NCBI RefSeq assembly: GCF_000485595.1
Contig: NW_014577061.1
Location: forward strand, 1,696,753 to 1,729,506
DNA length: 32,754 bases
Direction of reading: 5' to 3'
DNA from: Priapulus caudatus
Lineage: Eukaryota; Priapulida; Priapulimorpha; Priapulimorphida; Priapulidae
The notes under the pieces: generated by a model
What the model was told of the DNA's origin: nothing
The model's database searches: none
The model's input: only the letters and a program-made list of their open reading frames with translations
Shown here: piece after piece, positions 10,158 through 19,428 of the stretch
Layout: each line of letters begins with the position of its first letter
Numbering within the stretch: the stretch's first letter is position 1
Position numbers and translations under genes: made by a program

Positions 10158-11621
10158 TATCGTAAGTTCGTTATTAGCTACGACTGCCGACGGTTCGTTA
10201 AGTTACTAATAGATGTTAGGTTTGAACCGTTTCAGCATTCGCATGATCGCTGTGCGTGTTATTGCATCAAATTCACGGCGATGATTCATACGTTTCGCGG
10301 ATGCACGTGCACGTTCGAGTCGCACGCACAAAATGTGAACGAATATAATAAAGTTCCTCTTTATCGCGAGGGAACTACAGCGCGGTCTAATATCGTAGTT
10401 TTTCCTGGTGTTGTTGGGTGGTGTGCAACTGTTGAAGCTCTGTGTGCAAGGTGTATGTCGGTGCGGGTTCAATTTGCTGCGTTCCTGCTAATATCTATTA
10501 AAAATATCGTAGATAATTGATGCTGATAATTAAAGCGTGATATATTACTTGTGCTCGAAGCAAATAACTGTCCCTTTGTCTGGTGGACAGTTGGTCTCGG
10601 AGCGCGTGTATGCACACGGATATGCAATGGGTCACACATACATCCCACCCCACTGCACTGATAACCTCCCTGATGACTGTCAACAACAGATACTCTGACC
10701 AGTATGGGATTGACACGATCGGTATATGCTGCCCAAAAACGAGATGCTTTTACAAATATTGACACGCTAGCCTGAGAAATAAATTCTGTCGCCGTATATC
10801 TGATAACACAAAACTAGTGCAAGCGAAGATCATGGTATATAGCGTTTGTTTCCTACTATCGGCGCTGCATGGCACGGATGACCAGTCGTATGTAATACCG
10901 CCAGGTAACACGATTATATAGACAGACACATTTAAGCACATTTTACGTTCAGTGCCGGCCGACGGCGCAAGGATCAAGCCCGCGTGTAGCGCGGTTACTC
11001 AACACTCCACACGGATTCGTTGTCCAAAACTCTGTGAGTTTCTCTCTCTCGAGTGAAATTAGTACAGATATTGTTGCTAGTGTCGTCAAATGAGTCGCAC
11101 GTCGGAGAGACGTAGCAACTAGAGAACGCCTGCGGGTTGGCTGTTTTGCTATACAGGCATTACTGTTTTCTGATGAATGGAAAAAAACGAGCTTCGGATA
11201 ATGCTACCCGTAATGTCAGCAGATGCCATTCCGTCCCTAACTGAATATCGGACCGCATCAGTGTGCCGACGTCGCAAGCTGTGGAAATTAGTGAGCGCTG
11301 TCCACTAACAACTGACCAAGACGGGCGTGTCAATCCAAAGATCCATCTCTATTCATTTACACTGCGGACGTAAGCCTGCGCCAGCCTCGTGTACATGCGG
11401 GAGAGGAGGGGAGAGGGATGGATTTTATGTCGCGGTGGCGGCTCATTTTCGGTCTCCGTGTGAGCGCGCTGGTCAGCACTGTTTATCGATGAGAAATATT
11501 GATCTGGCATCGCAGTAGTGGAATTCTTTATCTCGCCACTCAAGTAGCCGCGGCCTCGTGGTCATGCGTACTGGCATGGCGCTGCGTGTTTGTGTGTACG
11601 ACCAAGACACGCGGTTCTGCG
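10157..11621. other. Stretch without a recognisable gene
   Basis: Single-copy DNA. The 136-codon frame that begins in the ATT repeat has no domain or splice support. A TTTCTCTCTCTCGAG word lies near 11039. No transposon end was seen. Confidence 0.45.
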
Positions 11622-11742
11622 CGAGAGAGAGAGAGAGAGAGAGCGCTCGCTCGCGAGACACAGGCCGCGAGAGAGAGAGAGAGAGAGAGAGAAAGAGCGT
11701 GCGCGCGCGCGAGAGAGAGGGATATAGATAGATAGAGCGAGC
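11622..11742. repeat. (GA)n tracts with CG-rich interruptions
   Basis: Three GA runs (about 11622-11642, 11669-11695 and 11711-11720) are separated by GCGCTCGCTCGCGAG and GCGTGCGCGCGCGC segments and end in a GATA run. They sit just upstream of a TATA box at 11805. GAGA tracts are common in animal developmental promoters, where GAGA-type factors bind, so this may be regulatory as well as a microsatellite. Confidence 0.9.
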
Positions 11743-11804
11743 GTCCAGGTAACATATTTTTCGTCGTGCGCATGCAAAAACCGCTGCCGCACAGCTACGC
11801 ATGC

Positions 11805-11810
11805 TATAAA
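11805..11810 (+). promoter_or_regulatory. Candidate TATA box, plus strand
   Basis: TATAAA lies within GCTATAAAGC, the canonical form, in an otherwise CG-rich neighbourhood. A CA dinucleotide at 11836-11837 (GGCATAGTTTC) is 31 bp downstream, the usual distance from TATA to start site. GA tracts lie 60-180 bp upstream. The arrangement is that of a GAGA/TATA core promoter, but TATAAA also occurs by chance in DNA of this composition. Confidence 0.4.
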
Positions 11811-11835
11811 GCACGGCAACACGGGCGGAAGTAGG

Positions 11836-12108
11836 CATAGTTTCTCCTCGCGCTCTCTCCGTCCGTGGATCCGTCCATATTCGCGCGATATACGATATAC
11901 TATCGGTCTCGTCTGTGCGCTACCGTCGTTGAGGGGATTTTTACGTGCACCGTAACTGACCGCCGCGGCTGTCCTACACTGTTTCAGTTTACGCTGCAGC
12001 AGCTGGTTGGATCCGAGCGGGGCGGACATTGCTGTGGCTGACATAGCTCCGCACAGAGGAGGAAGCCGCTACCTGCGTCCACGCGACCGTGGCCGCCACG
12101 TCTCACAT
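11836..12108 (+). other. Candidate 5' leader exon, non-coding
   Basis: The segment runs from the predicted start site to a GTGAGT donor at 12109-12114 (CACAT|GTGAGT), about 273 nt. It contains no ATG on the plus strand before the donor; the only one, at 12107, straddles the junction. That is unusual for CpG-rich DNA of this length and is what a leader exon should look like. An alternative exon start is the polypyrimidine-preceded CAG at 11985-11987 (CCTACACTGTTTCAG), from which one frame stays open to the donor. Minus-strand frames also cross it. No transcript evidence exists here. Confidence 0.3.
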
Positions 12109-12114
12109 GTGAGT

Positions 12115-12758
12115 ATGCCAACGTGCGACGTATCTGTAATCTCGCATTTCACGTTTTGTCCTTCATTTCCGATTCCTTCATTCCGATGTATCGGGCCACG
12201 TCGTCGTTGGACTTTCTCATTCATTGCATATCATTCAACTTGGTTCGCTGACACGATTTTCTGCAAGCTGCGCGCGGATTTTAGGCTGAACTGGTTGACG
12301 AATATATATGATCGCTCCTGATGTTATATATGCTATTCATATTGCCTATCGTATTATAATATGCTATGCTGATCAAGGACATTGTTAATCACGAGTGTGC
12401 TGCGGTGTATTGCGCCGGTAACGCGGTACGTGTGTAACCGTTTTCCCTCAGTAATGCATAGCTTGCAGAGGTTAACATAAGGAAACGCAACATAACGTAA
12501 GGAAACGTGACATAGATGAGGCTGTCATGAATTAGCGGGACATTATAACGTGATTAACCTTGCGGGGGTGCAGGAAATGCATGTCACGGGAATATCGTAT
12601 ACCGAAGAACGTTTTATATGGGTGGACTGAAATGAAAAATACTAACTTAATTCAAAACAATAGTAGAGAAATAAGAGTTTAGGCAGGCGTATACCCTACA
12701 ACACACATCTAGTTGCTACAACGTACACATACAGTGCAACAGAATACATTCGCCCACC
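12115..12758. other. Stretch with a short imperfect tandem repeat
   Basis: A TAAGGAAACG word is repeated about 20 bp apart near 12478 and 12499. If the leader exon is real, this is intron. No exon or element was recognised. Confidence 0.45.
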
Positions 12759-12914
12759 GAATATAATAGAGACATGTTGTGAGTATGATTGCGTTATTCA
12801 TTACATAATCTGGAACATTCGCAACAAGTCAACAACCTTTAATAAATCAACAACTTATAAAAACACTGTCGTGAGAATGATTCACATACGGACTAACCAC
12901 ACCGGGATAAAGAT
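12759..12914 (+). repeat. Direct repeat, copy 1 of a 1.33-kb-spaced pair
   Basis: Begins AATATAATAGAGACATG and ends ACACCGGGATAAAGAT. It contains GTGAGTATGATTGC, ACATAATC, GGAACATTCGCAA, AAAACACT, CGTGAGAA and TACGGACTAAC in the same order as copy 2. The copies differ by substitutions and small indels. They could be decayed long terminal repeats, two members of one dispersed family, or a segmental duplication. Confidence 0.85.
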
Positions 12915-14086
12915 CTGGATATACAACATTAGTGGGTTTTCTTTCGGGGGCAAGGAGGAAATGATGCAATGATACTCATTGCATAGCCTGTAAACATGAA
13001 ATATCCAAGATGTTTCCAGAACGTTTTAATGTGCAATGTGTAATGTACAGAAAGTTTCTATAAGTCCATTGTGCCATATGGAATGAACAGATAAGTTCTA
13101 TTGCGTAGTAAGAGGTTTTCAGAAAGGTTCTAGAAAATCAAATTGTGTAGTATTGTAAAGTGACTTCTAGCGACCTTACATGACCTATGAGGTCGGATTT
13201 GACCTCATCCACCCAACCATTAGTGGGGTCGAGGGACATTCATATCATTCATAACGAACTTTCTACCTGGCGTCGTTAAGTCACAAGTGACTGTCTTGGG
13301 CCTCCGATGACCTCCTGTGACCTCCAGTGACATCTGAGGTCAACCACACTTATCCCACGACACTCCCCGGTTCAAGTCATCTCCGTGGACCAATTCGCAG
13401 CCCCCACGAACCAACTGTTTGGTCGCCTGTATAGCCGGACAGACAACAGATGAACAATCATCGGAAACATTAGTGTAGATTAGTACTAGTGTCGTTGTGT
13501 ATATTGCATTGTTATGAACATATATGTATACGTACAGATGGGATTCCTATGTTCATAGCATTCATGCATTAAATGAAAAGGTCCTTGGCACCTTACTCTG
13601 TCGTCATTTATACACACATGAAACTCTAATTTATTATTTTATTATAACGCCGTTAAATACTTAATCATGTGTAAGTTAATCATTGCTGTGAATTTGAAGT
13701 CACAGTGTCTCCGACATGTGACATTTCATACTTTTTCTTATGATATATCTTATCTCCATGATCTTGAATTTTTTAACTTATTCCAAGAAATAATGACCGT
13801 CATAGCATTACACTTCCAATTTTATTAGAATGTGCTCTATGGGTAGAGAAGATCACGTCAGATGAAAGAGATAACAGACTCAGTGACGTCGACATTGCCA
13901 CTGAAAGCTGAACTCGAAATTTGCCGCAGAAAATTACAAATGGCTACCGTTGCGGACTTGCACAGACGTAATTGGCCAGCATATCGAAATAGCCGGCCTC
14001 TATTGGTTGATGCTAAGCTACACGTGTAGAACCGGTCTAAAGCGGCACAAAACAGCTTTACTTTTTCGGATTGTTTCTCGCAGCTA
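12915..14086. other. DNA between the paired direct repeats
   Basis: About 1.17 kb without open frames of note, so it encodes no transposase or reverse transcriptase. It holds the half-site cluster at 13181-13342 and a 10-bp inverted repeat TATGAACATA/TATGTTCATA at 13513-13522 and 13548-13557. Confidence 0.5.
13181..13342. promoter_or_regulatory. Cluster of TGACCT/AGGTCA half-sites
   Basis: TGACCT occurs at 13181, 13200, 13308 and 13318, AGGTCA at 13337, and AGGTCG at 13190. The 13308/13318 pair forms a direct repeat with a 4-bp spacer. The 13181/13190 pair faces opposite ways with a 3-bp spacer. Nuclear receptors bind such hexamer pairs, and direct repeats spaced by 4 bp are a classical arrangement. 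Several of the sites share flanking TCC words, so an internal duplication could also create the cluster. Confidence 0.3.
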
Positions 14087-14252
14087 AATATAATAGAGAC
14101 ATGATGGGTATAATATAAATTAATCGTGTTGTGAGTATGATTGCATTATTACATAATCGGGAACATTCGCAATAACAACAACTTGTAATACATTAGAAAA
14201 ACACTTTCGTGAGAAGGATTAGAATACGGACTAACTACACCGGGATAAAGAT
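14087..14252 (+). repeat. Direct repeat, copy 2 of a 1.33-kb-spaced pair
   Basis: Same orientation and order of shared words as copy 1, again beginning AATATAATAGAGACATG and ending ACACCGGGATAAAGAT. It carries a roughly 20-bp insertion after the first block (GGGTATAATATAAATTAATC) and lacks some bases in the middle. Confidence 0.85.
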
Positions 14253-14827
14253 TATGTTCACGCGCGAACGAAAATAACACGTTTTATAAAATGCGCATTT
14301 CGCAATATTATAAAATGCGTCGACGTTAAATAATAATTTACAAGTCGTTTTATCGTAGAGCGCTTGTCTAAGCGAGATGGAATAAGTAACCGGTCGTCTG
14401 GTGACAGCCTAGTCACGTGGCGCTTTCTTAGCAACGTGGATACGTAGGCCTACGTAGAATGATGGTAGCGAAACGTTGAGAAAGCGACAGCAATACTGAG
14501 AATAATGAGATGAGTGTAAATGAATTTCGTCGACGTAGACTATAGCTGACGGGTAGAGTATATGTCAACGAATCTCTACAGCTGTATTGTGTCACTTTTT
14601 TTTTATATAGATCGGTGTACTATGGACGCCTTATGGTTGTATTTTTGCATTGTATTTTTCATTCGCGTACATTTATATATAACGCGTATATTATAACATT
14701 CGCGTATACGATATTGTGTGATTTAATAAGTTTTATCAACCACAGTTTACTGTATATTTAATTATATTAGTCGAGTTATCAGCTATAACTTTACAACGAT
14801 GGTAGTTAAAGTTTGGGGAATTTTGGG
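14253..14827. other. Spacer with a perfect 16-bp palindrome
   Basis: TACGTAGGCCTACGTA at 14441-14456 is a perfect 16-bp palindrome. Twelve bases of it (ACGTAGGCCTAC) recur at about 27659. Otherwise AT-rich single-copy DNA; no gene was seen. Confidence 0.5.
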
Positions 14828-15010
14828 AAGCACTGCCATTGGCCGTAGCTAAGGGGGAAAGGGGCAGTTGCTCCCCAGAGAAATGTAGATACATAACATG
14901 GTCAATGGCGGTAACCTTCCAGAACACAACCCGCACGTGGCTTTGCCCCAGGCAAATTGGGTTAGCTAAGCTTCTAACTGGCGAGTTATGAAATTTCTGG
15001 CGCCCCTTTG
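14828..15010. mobile_element. Decayed DNA-transposon fragment, hAT-like in appearance
   Basis: The stretch CATTGGCCGTAGCTAAGGGG followed by GAAAGGGGCAGTTGCTCCCC recalls the CAGTGGCGTAGC...GGGGGCAGTTGCCCCC ends common in animal hAT non-autonomous elements (from memory of the family). TTTCTGGCGCCCCTTTGTC at 14994-15012 recalls the internal part of similar elements. There is no intact inverted-repeat pair, target duplication or transposase, so it would be a relic. A minus-strand frame across it has no domain. Confidence 0.35.
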
Positions 15011-15016
15011 TCAGAA

Positions 15017-15097
15017 ACATCATAAATAGTTGCGACATCATGAATCTAAAAGTTCATAACATTTTGCACTTATGGTGGTCATAACTATTTATGATGT
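15017..15097. repeat. 20-bp imperfect inverted repeat
   Basis: ACATCATAAATAGTTGCGAC at 15017-15036 pairs with GTCATAACTATTTATGATGT at 15078-15097 with 18 of 20 matches around a 41-bp loop. It directly abuts the transposon-like fragment and may be a separate small foldback element. Confidence 0.7.
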
Positions 15098-15169
15098 CAA
15101 TGACAACAGGCCCTGCAACATAATGTGACATTTATATACGTGCGGTATTTTAATATTTTAATGATTACT

Positions 15170-15199
15170 CGATACCCGCCCGGCTAGGTACGGGTATCG
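15170..15199. repeat. 9-bp perfect hairpin CGATACCCG/CGGGTATCG
   Basis: The arms at 15170-15178 and 15191-15199 are perfectly complementary, with a 12-nt GC-rich loop. It lies downstream of the previous inverted repeat. Confidence 0.7.
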
Positions 15200-15388
15200 C
15201 AGCAGTAAATAGTGCGTTAATAAAGCGACTTTCCTGCGTGGCTGACGGCTCTTGGCGTCTTGCAGGGCAATCACGCTAATCCAGTCATTTGTCCGATCTG
15301 AAAAGGTTACTCGCGCTAATTGCAATAATTCAATACGTTGCGAGCAGGTTTTTTTGCTGAAAGCTGTTGGCGTACTGTCCGCGTCTCT

Positions 15389-15413
15389 GGGCATGCATGG
15401 CCCATGCATGCCC
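15389..15413. repeat. 25-bp near-perfect palindrome
   Basis: GGGCATGCATGG, one C, then CCATGCATGCCC: 12-bp perfect arms around a single base. It contains two GCATGCAT cores. Confidence 0.9.
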
Positions 15414-16707
15414 GCGTTATTAACGTTGCGCGGGTAGCAGCAGAGTGCCATGCCATTGTGTCTCTCGCCCCGCCCACAACCTCCCAACCTGGGGGTGGGG
15501 CAAGGCGGATCCACCGGTGAGCGTAGAGCGTGTGCTGCACGTTTTCGGGAGCGCGTTGCGCCAATTTAACACCGGTTTACTTTTTGCTTTGACGAATGTT
15601 GATTCGGCCATTGGATATGCTTGTCCAGCCGAGGGCTGGCACGCGGAGCTTGCCTCGCTGCTCCTGCCGGCCCATCGATCAGTCGCAGGGTGCCAGCAGG
15701 CTGTGAGTTTATCACACACCCTGCACACCATCTATGCGCAATTTAATAACATTTTTCGCTGACGTTGTTAATTGTAATGAGAATGCTGTGGGGGCGAGGC
15801 TGTGTGACAGGAGGCGTGTCACCTACTATAGGGGATGCTTAACTATTATAGCTCTCTTATAACAGCCTAGCCTTCATTAGTTAACTGCCAGAGGCCACAT
15901 TGTTTTTTATGTGGCGCCATGTACAGATAAAAGATAAATTCTGACATTCGTTAAATCGTTCTGATTTCGTATTTAGGTAAAGTAAGTACGGCGAAAAATA
16001 GATAAGCTTGATAGAATGTAGCCTTGTCTATACTTTCATAATTTTTTTTATATTTGATACTTCTTGTTGATATCATAATATCAAGAACCCATAAACTAGT
16101 TCATGAGCGCTTGCTAGTATATACAATAGGGGGTGATGCGATTCTAGGATTGAAGGCAATGTTAATATCGCGTCCAAGGTTCATGGCAGCGGATAAATGA
16201 GTTGATAGCACGATAAATTATTGAAACTCAAAAGTAAACACACGTAACGCAACGTCTTTTGAGAAAAAAAAATAGTAAAAGCGTTGCTTGCGTACGAAAA
16301 AAAAAGTTTTAATAAACCCATTCATATATTTAACACGCAAAACAAGATGCGAGGAGACCAGTTTTCTTTCCACGCTGAACCACATTGCTCAGCGTGTGTT
16401 GCGAGTGTGCGCCCGCAGGGCCTGTGGGCTGCACCGTCCGAGCAGCGTCGCGTGTAAAAGATCACTCGCTCCAGTTTTGAAATGGAGATGGATGAGGACG
16501 GCAGGCGCGACTGGAAAGCTCGTGCGTGACACGCGGCGATTTTAGCAGTACGCTGTAATCGTTACGGCAGGCTCGCTCAGCGATCCGTCACTCGCAGGTA
16601 TTGCCGTACATCGCGACAACTGTCGCCGCTACGCCGCACGTACCTGCTGTTGTTGTTGCGGCGGCGCGGGAGATACTGCCCACGCCCGTGATGCGGTGCA
16701 TTACGCT
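15414..16707. other. Stretch with CpG-rich start, no gene called
   Basis: From 15414 to about 15740 the DNA is GC-rich with frames open on both strands (up to 105 codons) that show no motif. An ACCG|GTGAGC donor-like word lies at 15511 and CCAAT-type words at about 15562 and 15610. The rest is AT-rich. A 15-codon frame in good start context (MEMDEDGRRDWKARA) begins near 16482 but ends without a splice donor. Confidence 0.4.
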
Positions 16708-16714
16708 GAGAGGA

Positions 16715-16760
<46 letters not shown>

Positions 16761-16826
16761 GAGAGAGAGACAGAGACAGAGACAGAGACAGAGACAAGAG
16801 ACAGAGACAGAACAGAGACTGAGACA

Positions 16827-16863
<37 letters not shown>

Positions 16864-17116
16864 GAGAAGAGAGAGACGAGAGAGGAGAGAGCGACAGAGA
16901 GACAGATAGAGACAGAGAGACAGAGAGAGCAGAGACAGAAGAGCGGAGAGCGAGAGCGAGAGCGAGAGCGAGAGCGAGAGCGAGAGCGAGCGAGCGGAGA
17001 GAAGAGAGAGAAGAGAGAGAAAGAGAGAGAGAGAGAGACGAGAGAGAGAGAGAAGAGACGAGCAAGATTGGGGTGGGGAGAGAGAGGGCTGGGGACGGAG
17101 AGAGAGTAGAGACGAG
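16708..17116. repeat. Large compound (GA)n/(GACA)n/(GAGC)n purine-rich array
   Basis: About 400 bp of mostly purine plus strand. Sub-blocks are (AGAGAC)n at about 16769-16797, (GAGAGC)n at about 16945-16992 and plain GA elsewhere. The long Ser/Leu frames on the minus strand (up to 263 codons) and the Arg/Glu frames on the plus strand are translations of the repeat. Confidence 0.97.
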
Positions 17117-17239
17117 GATGACGGAACAGATGAGTGTGTGTGGTGTCGGGAGAGAGAGCCGCTGACCAGTTTGTCTTCGGCCTGATTGGGCAATCGCTAC
17201 GAAATCGCCAGCGGCGCCGACTAGCGTCTGCTGTTTGCT

Positions 17240-17240
17240 G

Positions 17241-17315
<75 letters not shown>
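17240..17315. repeat. (CG)8 directly joined to a pure (AG)n run
   Basis: Eight CG dinucleotides (17240-17256) pass without a spacer into about 30 perfect AG units ending at 17315. A potential left-handed DNA segment therefore abuts a potential triplex-forming segment. Confidence 0.98.
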
Positions 17316-17317
<2 letters not shown>

Positions 17318-17870
17318 CCTCAATGGCTGTCGTCGTCGGCGTGACGACAACGCCCCGCGGACGCGCACGTATATCGGCCGCGTGCGACCAGACGCCGGCG
17401 TCGCGCGCGATTATTCGAGCTCACGTTACCTCTGCCGAAACACTACTCGCCATTGATTAAGCCTTCAAAATAACCTTCTCTCCTCCCCTCGCCCTTACGC
17501 CCGCGCTCGCGGCAATGCTTCGTAATTGTGATGAGGTAAAACGAAAACCGAAAATAACTGTCACGAGTCGGAACTTTTTAACTTGGCGTCGGCGGCAGCG
17601 TTTAAATCGCGTACGCGTCTACGCGGGTCACCTACACGTTATGTATACCATCTTATCGCGACCGACTACAACGAAAGGCGAAGGGGGGCGCGTGCGGTCC
17701 ACTGGTATATAATGCCGGACTGGCATGCGCAGCTTGTGGCTGAGCGTGCATACAAGCGTATAGTGACCGCTGCCGCCTGCGTTTTTCAGGCTGGCATACA
17801 AACGGTGTCACTTACCAGGAAACCGGTGCCTCTCCGGCCCCGCTTGTTTTCATAGGATAGGCTGGCCAGT
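17316..17870. other. CpG-rich block with TATA and splice-like motifs
   Basis: CG dinucleotides are dense from 17320 to 17450. A 45-codon ATG frame starts at 17323 (MAVVVGVTTTPRGRARI...), with no family resemblance. TATATAA at 17706-17712 is a plus-strand TATA candidate. A polypyrimidine acceptor-like GCGTTTTTCAG|GC ends at 17790. On the minus strand CCTG|GTAAGTG is a good donor, with GT at 17815-17814. It is preceded on that strand by an ATG frame that starts MKTSGAGEAPVS and stays open to the donor. The signals on the two strands conflict, so no gene is called. Confidence 0.25.
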
Positions 17871-18070
17871 TGCGCCGAATGTGGCCAGAGCAAATAAACA
17901 GCTGTGACCAAAGAGTCGCTCGTTCTCGCAGTGGGTCAAGCAAAAGTGCTAAACCGAGCCGTAGTAAACAAGTGGGCAGTCGCCTCGGAATTACGCGCGT
18001 ACGTAGTCAGTCGTTCTCGTTAGCTCTCTATATTTATGTGTCTGAGCGAGCGTGGCTAGAAACTACTGTA

Positions 18071-18151
18071 ATGGCGGCGCACTCGATGACGAAATTTCTT
18101 CGTCAGCAACAGCAAAACTCTCGAATAATATATTATATACATTATGCGTAA
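18071..18151 (+). CDS. Small ATG frame, possible N-terminal coding sequence
   Basis: An ATG in good context (G at -3, G at +4) opens 26 codons that begin MAAHSMTKFLRQQQQNSR and end in TAA. The frame extends upstream without a stop to about 17870. A TCAGTC initiator-like word at 18007-18012 and a TATATTTA word at 18029 precede it. It has no splice donor and no family match. It may be a real short peptide start, an unspliced first exon, or chance. Confidence 0.15.
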   Translation: MAAHSMTKFLRQQQQNSRIIYYIHYA

Positions 18152-18951
18152 ACGGAATGCAGCGCATAGTTTCATTCGCGAGGGGATATAATTTATCGGT
18201 GCACTCGTGTGATGGTTAATTACCCTACATATTACCTCCATCGGTAGATAATTAACCGATGGCATGTTTAATTAGATACACGCGTTAACGTGACATTTTT
18301 GATTGTGACGGTGCCCGGTTAGTAATTCTGCTGGTATTGAAATAAATAGCCGTACCTAAGGAGGTGTGTGCATGCATGTGGCTGCGTGCTGTCACCACCG
18401 CCGGTTGGCTTGCAGAGAATATAATGGACGATGATCTAACAGTGGGGTGCCCACCGCTCTTGGCCAGGATTTTCTTGAGCTGTGGTGACATCGTGCGCAG
18501 TTGTTTATTGTGAGAAATCATTTGGTCTCTACGTAGGCATGCTAAGAGTAGCCAAGTATAGAGCCGCGCGCGTGTATATATGTGACTGTGTGCGTGTCGA
18601 GTGTGTGTGCGTACACCCCTAGTGTCGGGCATTACTTGCTTCTGGCCAGCGATTGGCTAGCTGAGAAAAATCAATAGACTGTCTATATTACCCCTGCAGT
18701 GTAAAATGGGTTCCAGTAATGGCCTCAACCGCGGCCAAGTGTAGCCGGCCGTAATTGAAAAAGCTGGAGCGGTAATTATGCGCATTTCAGAGTTGCCTGA
18801 AAAAAGTGCCAAATTGGGCAAGAAAAGCCTGTTTCCATAGAGATCACAGGGACACGTGTCATTAGCTCGGGTAGGACTACGGCCGGCAAGGGCGAGATTC
18901 TATACACGCTGTAAGCCAGCCACCGCGCGCGTCGTGCGTGCGTACGCAGCG
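18152..18951. other. Stretch with clustered TAATTA words and a small inverted repeat
   Basis: Three TTAATTA/TAATTA homeodomain-type words lie within about 60 bp (near 18216, 18249 and 18268). They overlap an inverted repeat CCATCGGT/ACCGATGG (18238-18245 and 18255-18262). An acceptor-like ATTACCCCTGCAG ends at about 18699. No gene was seen. Confidence 0.35.
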
Positions 18952-19020
18952 TAGAGAGCGAGAGAGGGAGGGAGAGAGAGAGAGAGACACACAGAGAGAG
19001 GGAGAGAGAGACAGAGAGAG
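18952..19020. repeat. (GA)n/(GAGG)n tract
   Basis: About 70 bp of plus-strand purine repeat with ACAC and GGGA interruptions, just upstream of the ATG exon candidate at 19118. Confidence 0.95.
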
Positions 19021-19055
19021 CGTCGCACAAACTGGGGCTGACGAACAGTGTAACA

Positions 19056-19109
19056 ATGAACTGCGCTGACACATCGGGCCGCCGAAAACACGCGCCGTCA
19101 CCTGCGTAA
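19056..19109 (+). other. Possible upstream open reading frame
   Basis: An ATG with A at -3 opens 17 codons (MNCADTSGRRKHAPSPA) and stops 8 bp before the ATG of the exon candidate at 19118. If the downstream ATG is used, this could act as a translational brake. This is inferred from position only. Confidence 0.2.
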
Positions 19110-19117
19110 AAGACGGG

Positions 19118-19158
19118 ATGTCATTTGACTACGCTGATTACAACAGCAGCAGCAGCAG
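19118..19158 (+). CDS. Candidate first coding exon ending at a consensus splice donor
   Basis: ATG at 19118 (G at -3) is the first in its frame after an in-frame TGA at 19067. It reads MSFDYADYNSSSS and leaves two bases (AG) before the donor CAG|GTGAGTAC (GT at 19159-19160), which matches the animal consensus at every key position. Without splicing, the frame would stop immediately at the TGA inside GTGAGT. The serine run comes from a short CAG/AGC repeat. No family is recognised from 13 residues. A GA tract and CpG-rich DNA lie upstream. The next exon should begin in phase 2; no convincing partner was found downstream in the window. Confidence 0.35.
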
Positions 19159-19220
19159 GTGAGTACGTGCTAGTTATCGCATGATAGCGCTGCATGCACC
19201 CGTCCGATGCGTTGCCTTGC

Positions 19221-19396
19221 CCCCCTCTCACACACTCAGACACATACTGTTTCTCTCGCTCCCTCTCCTTCTTTCTCGGTGTGTCTCTCTCTCTCTCTCT
19301 CTTCCTCTCTCCCTCTCTTCCCCTCTCTATTTCTCTCTTTCTCCCATTCTCTTTCCGTCTTTCCCCCTCTTTCTCTCACGCTCGCGCACATGCTCG

Positions 19397-19428
<32 letters not shown>

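Noticed and set aside
10110-10520. 136-codon frame with a poly-Leu start
   Set aside because: The poly-Leu comes from the ATT microsatellite, and the remainder has no recognised domain or splice sites.
11562-12044. 160-codon minus-strand frame over the promoter candidate
   Set aside because: Half is CT-repeat translation. The rest has no domain and is open on both strands because of high GC.
16577-17368. 263-codon Ser/Leu-rich minus-strand frame, the longest in the window
   Set aside because: It comes from the GA/CT array. A purine repeat lacks stop triplets in every frame, so length carries no information.
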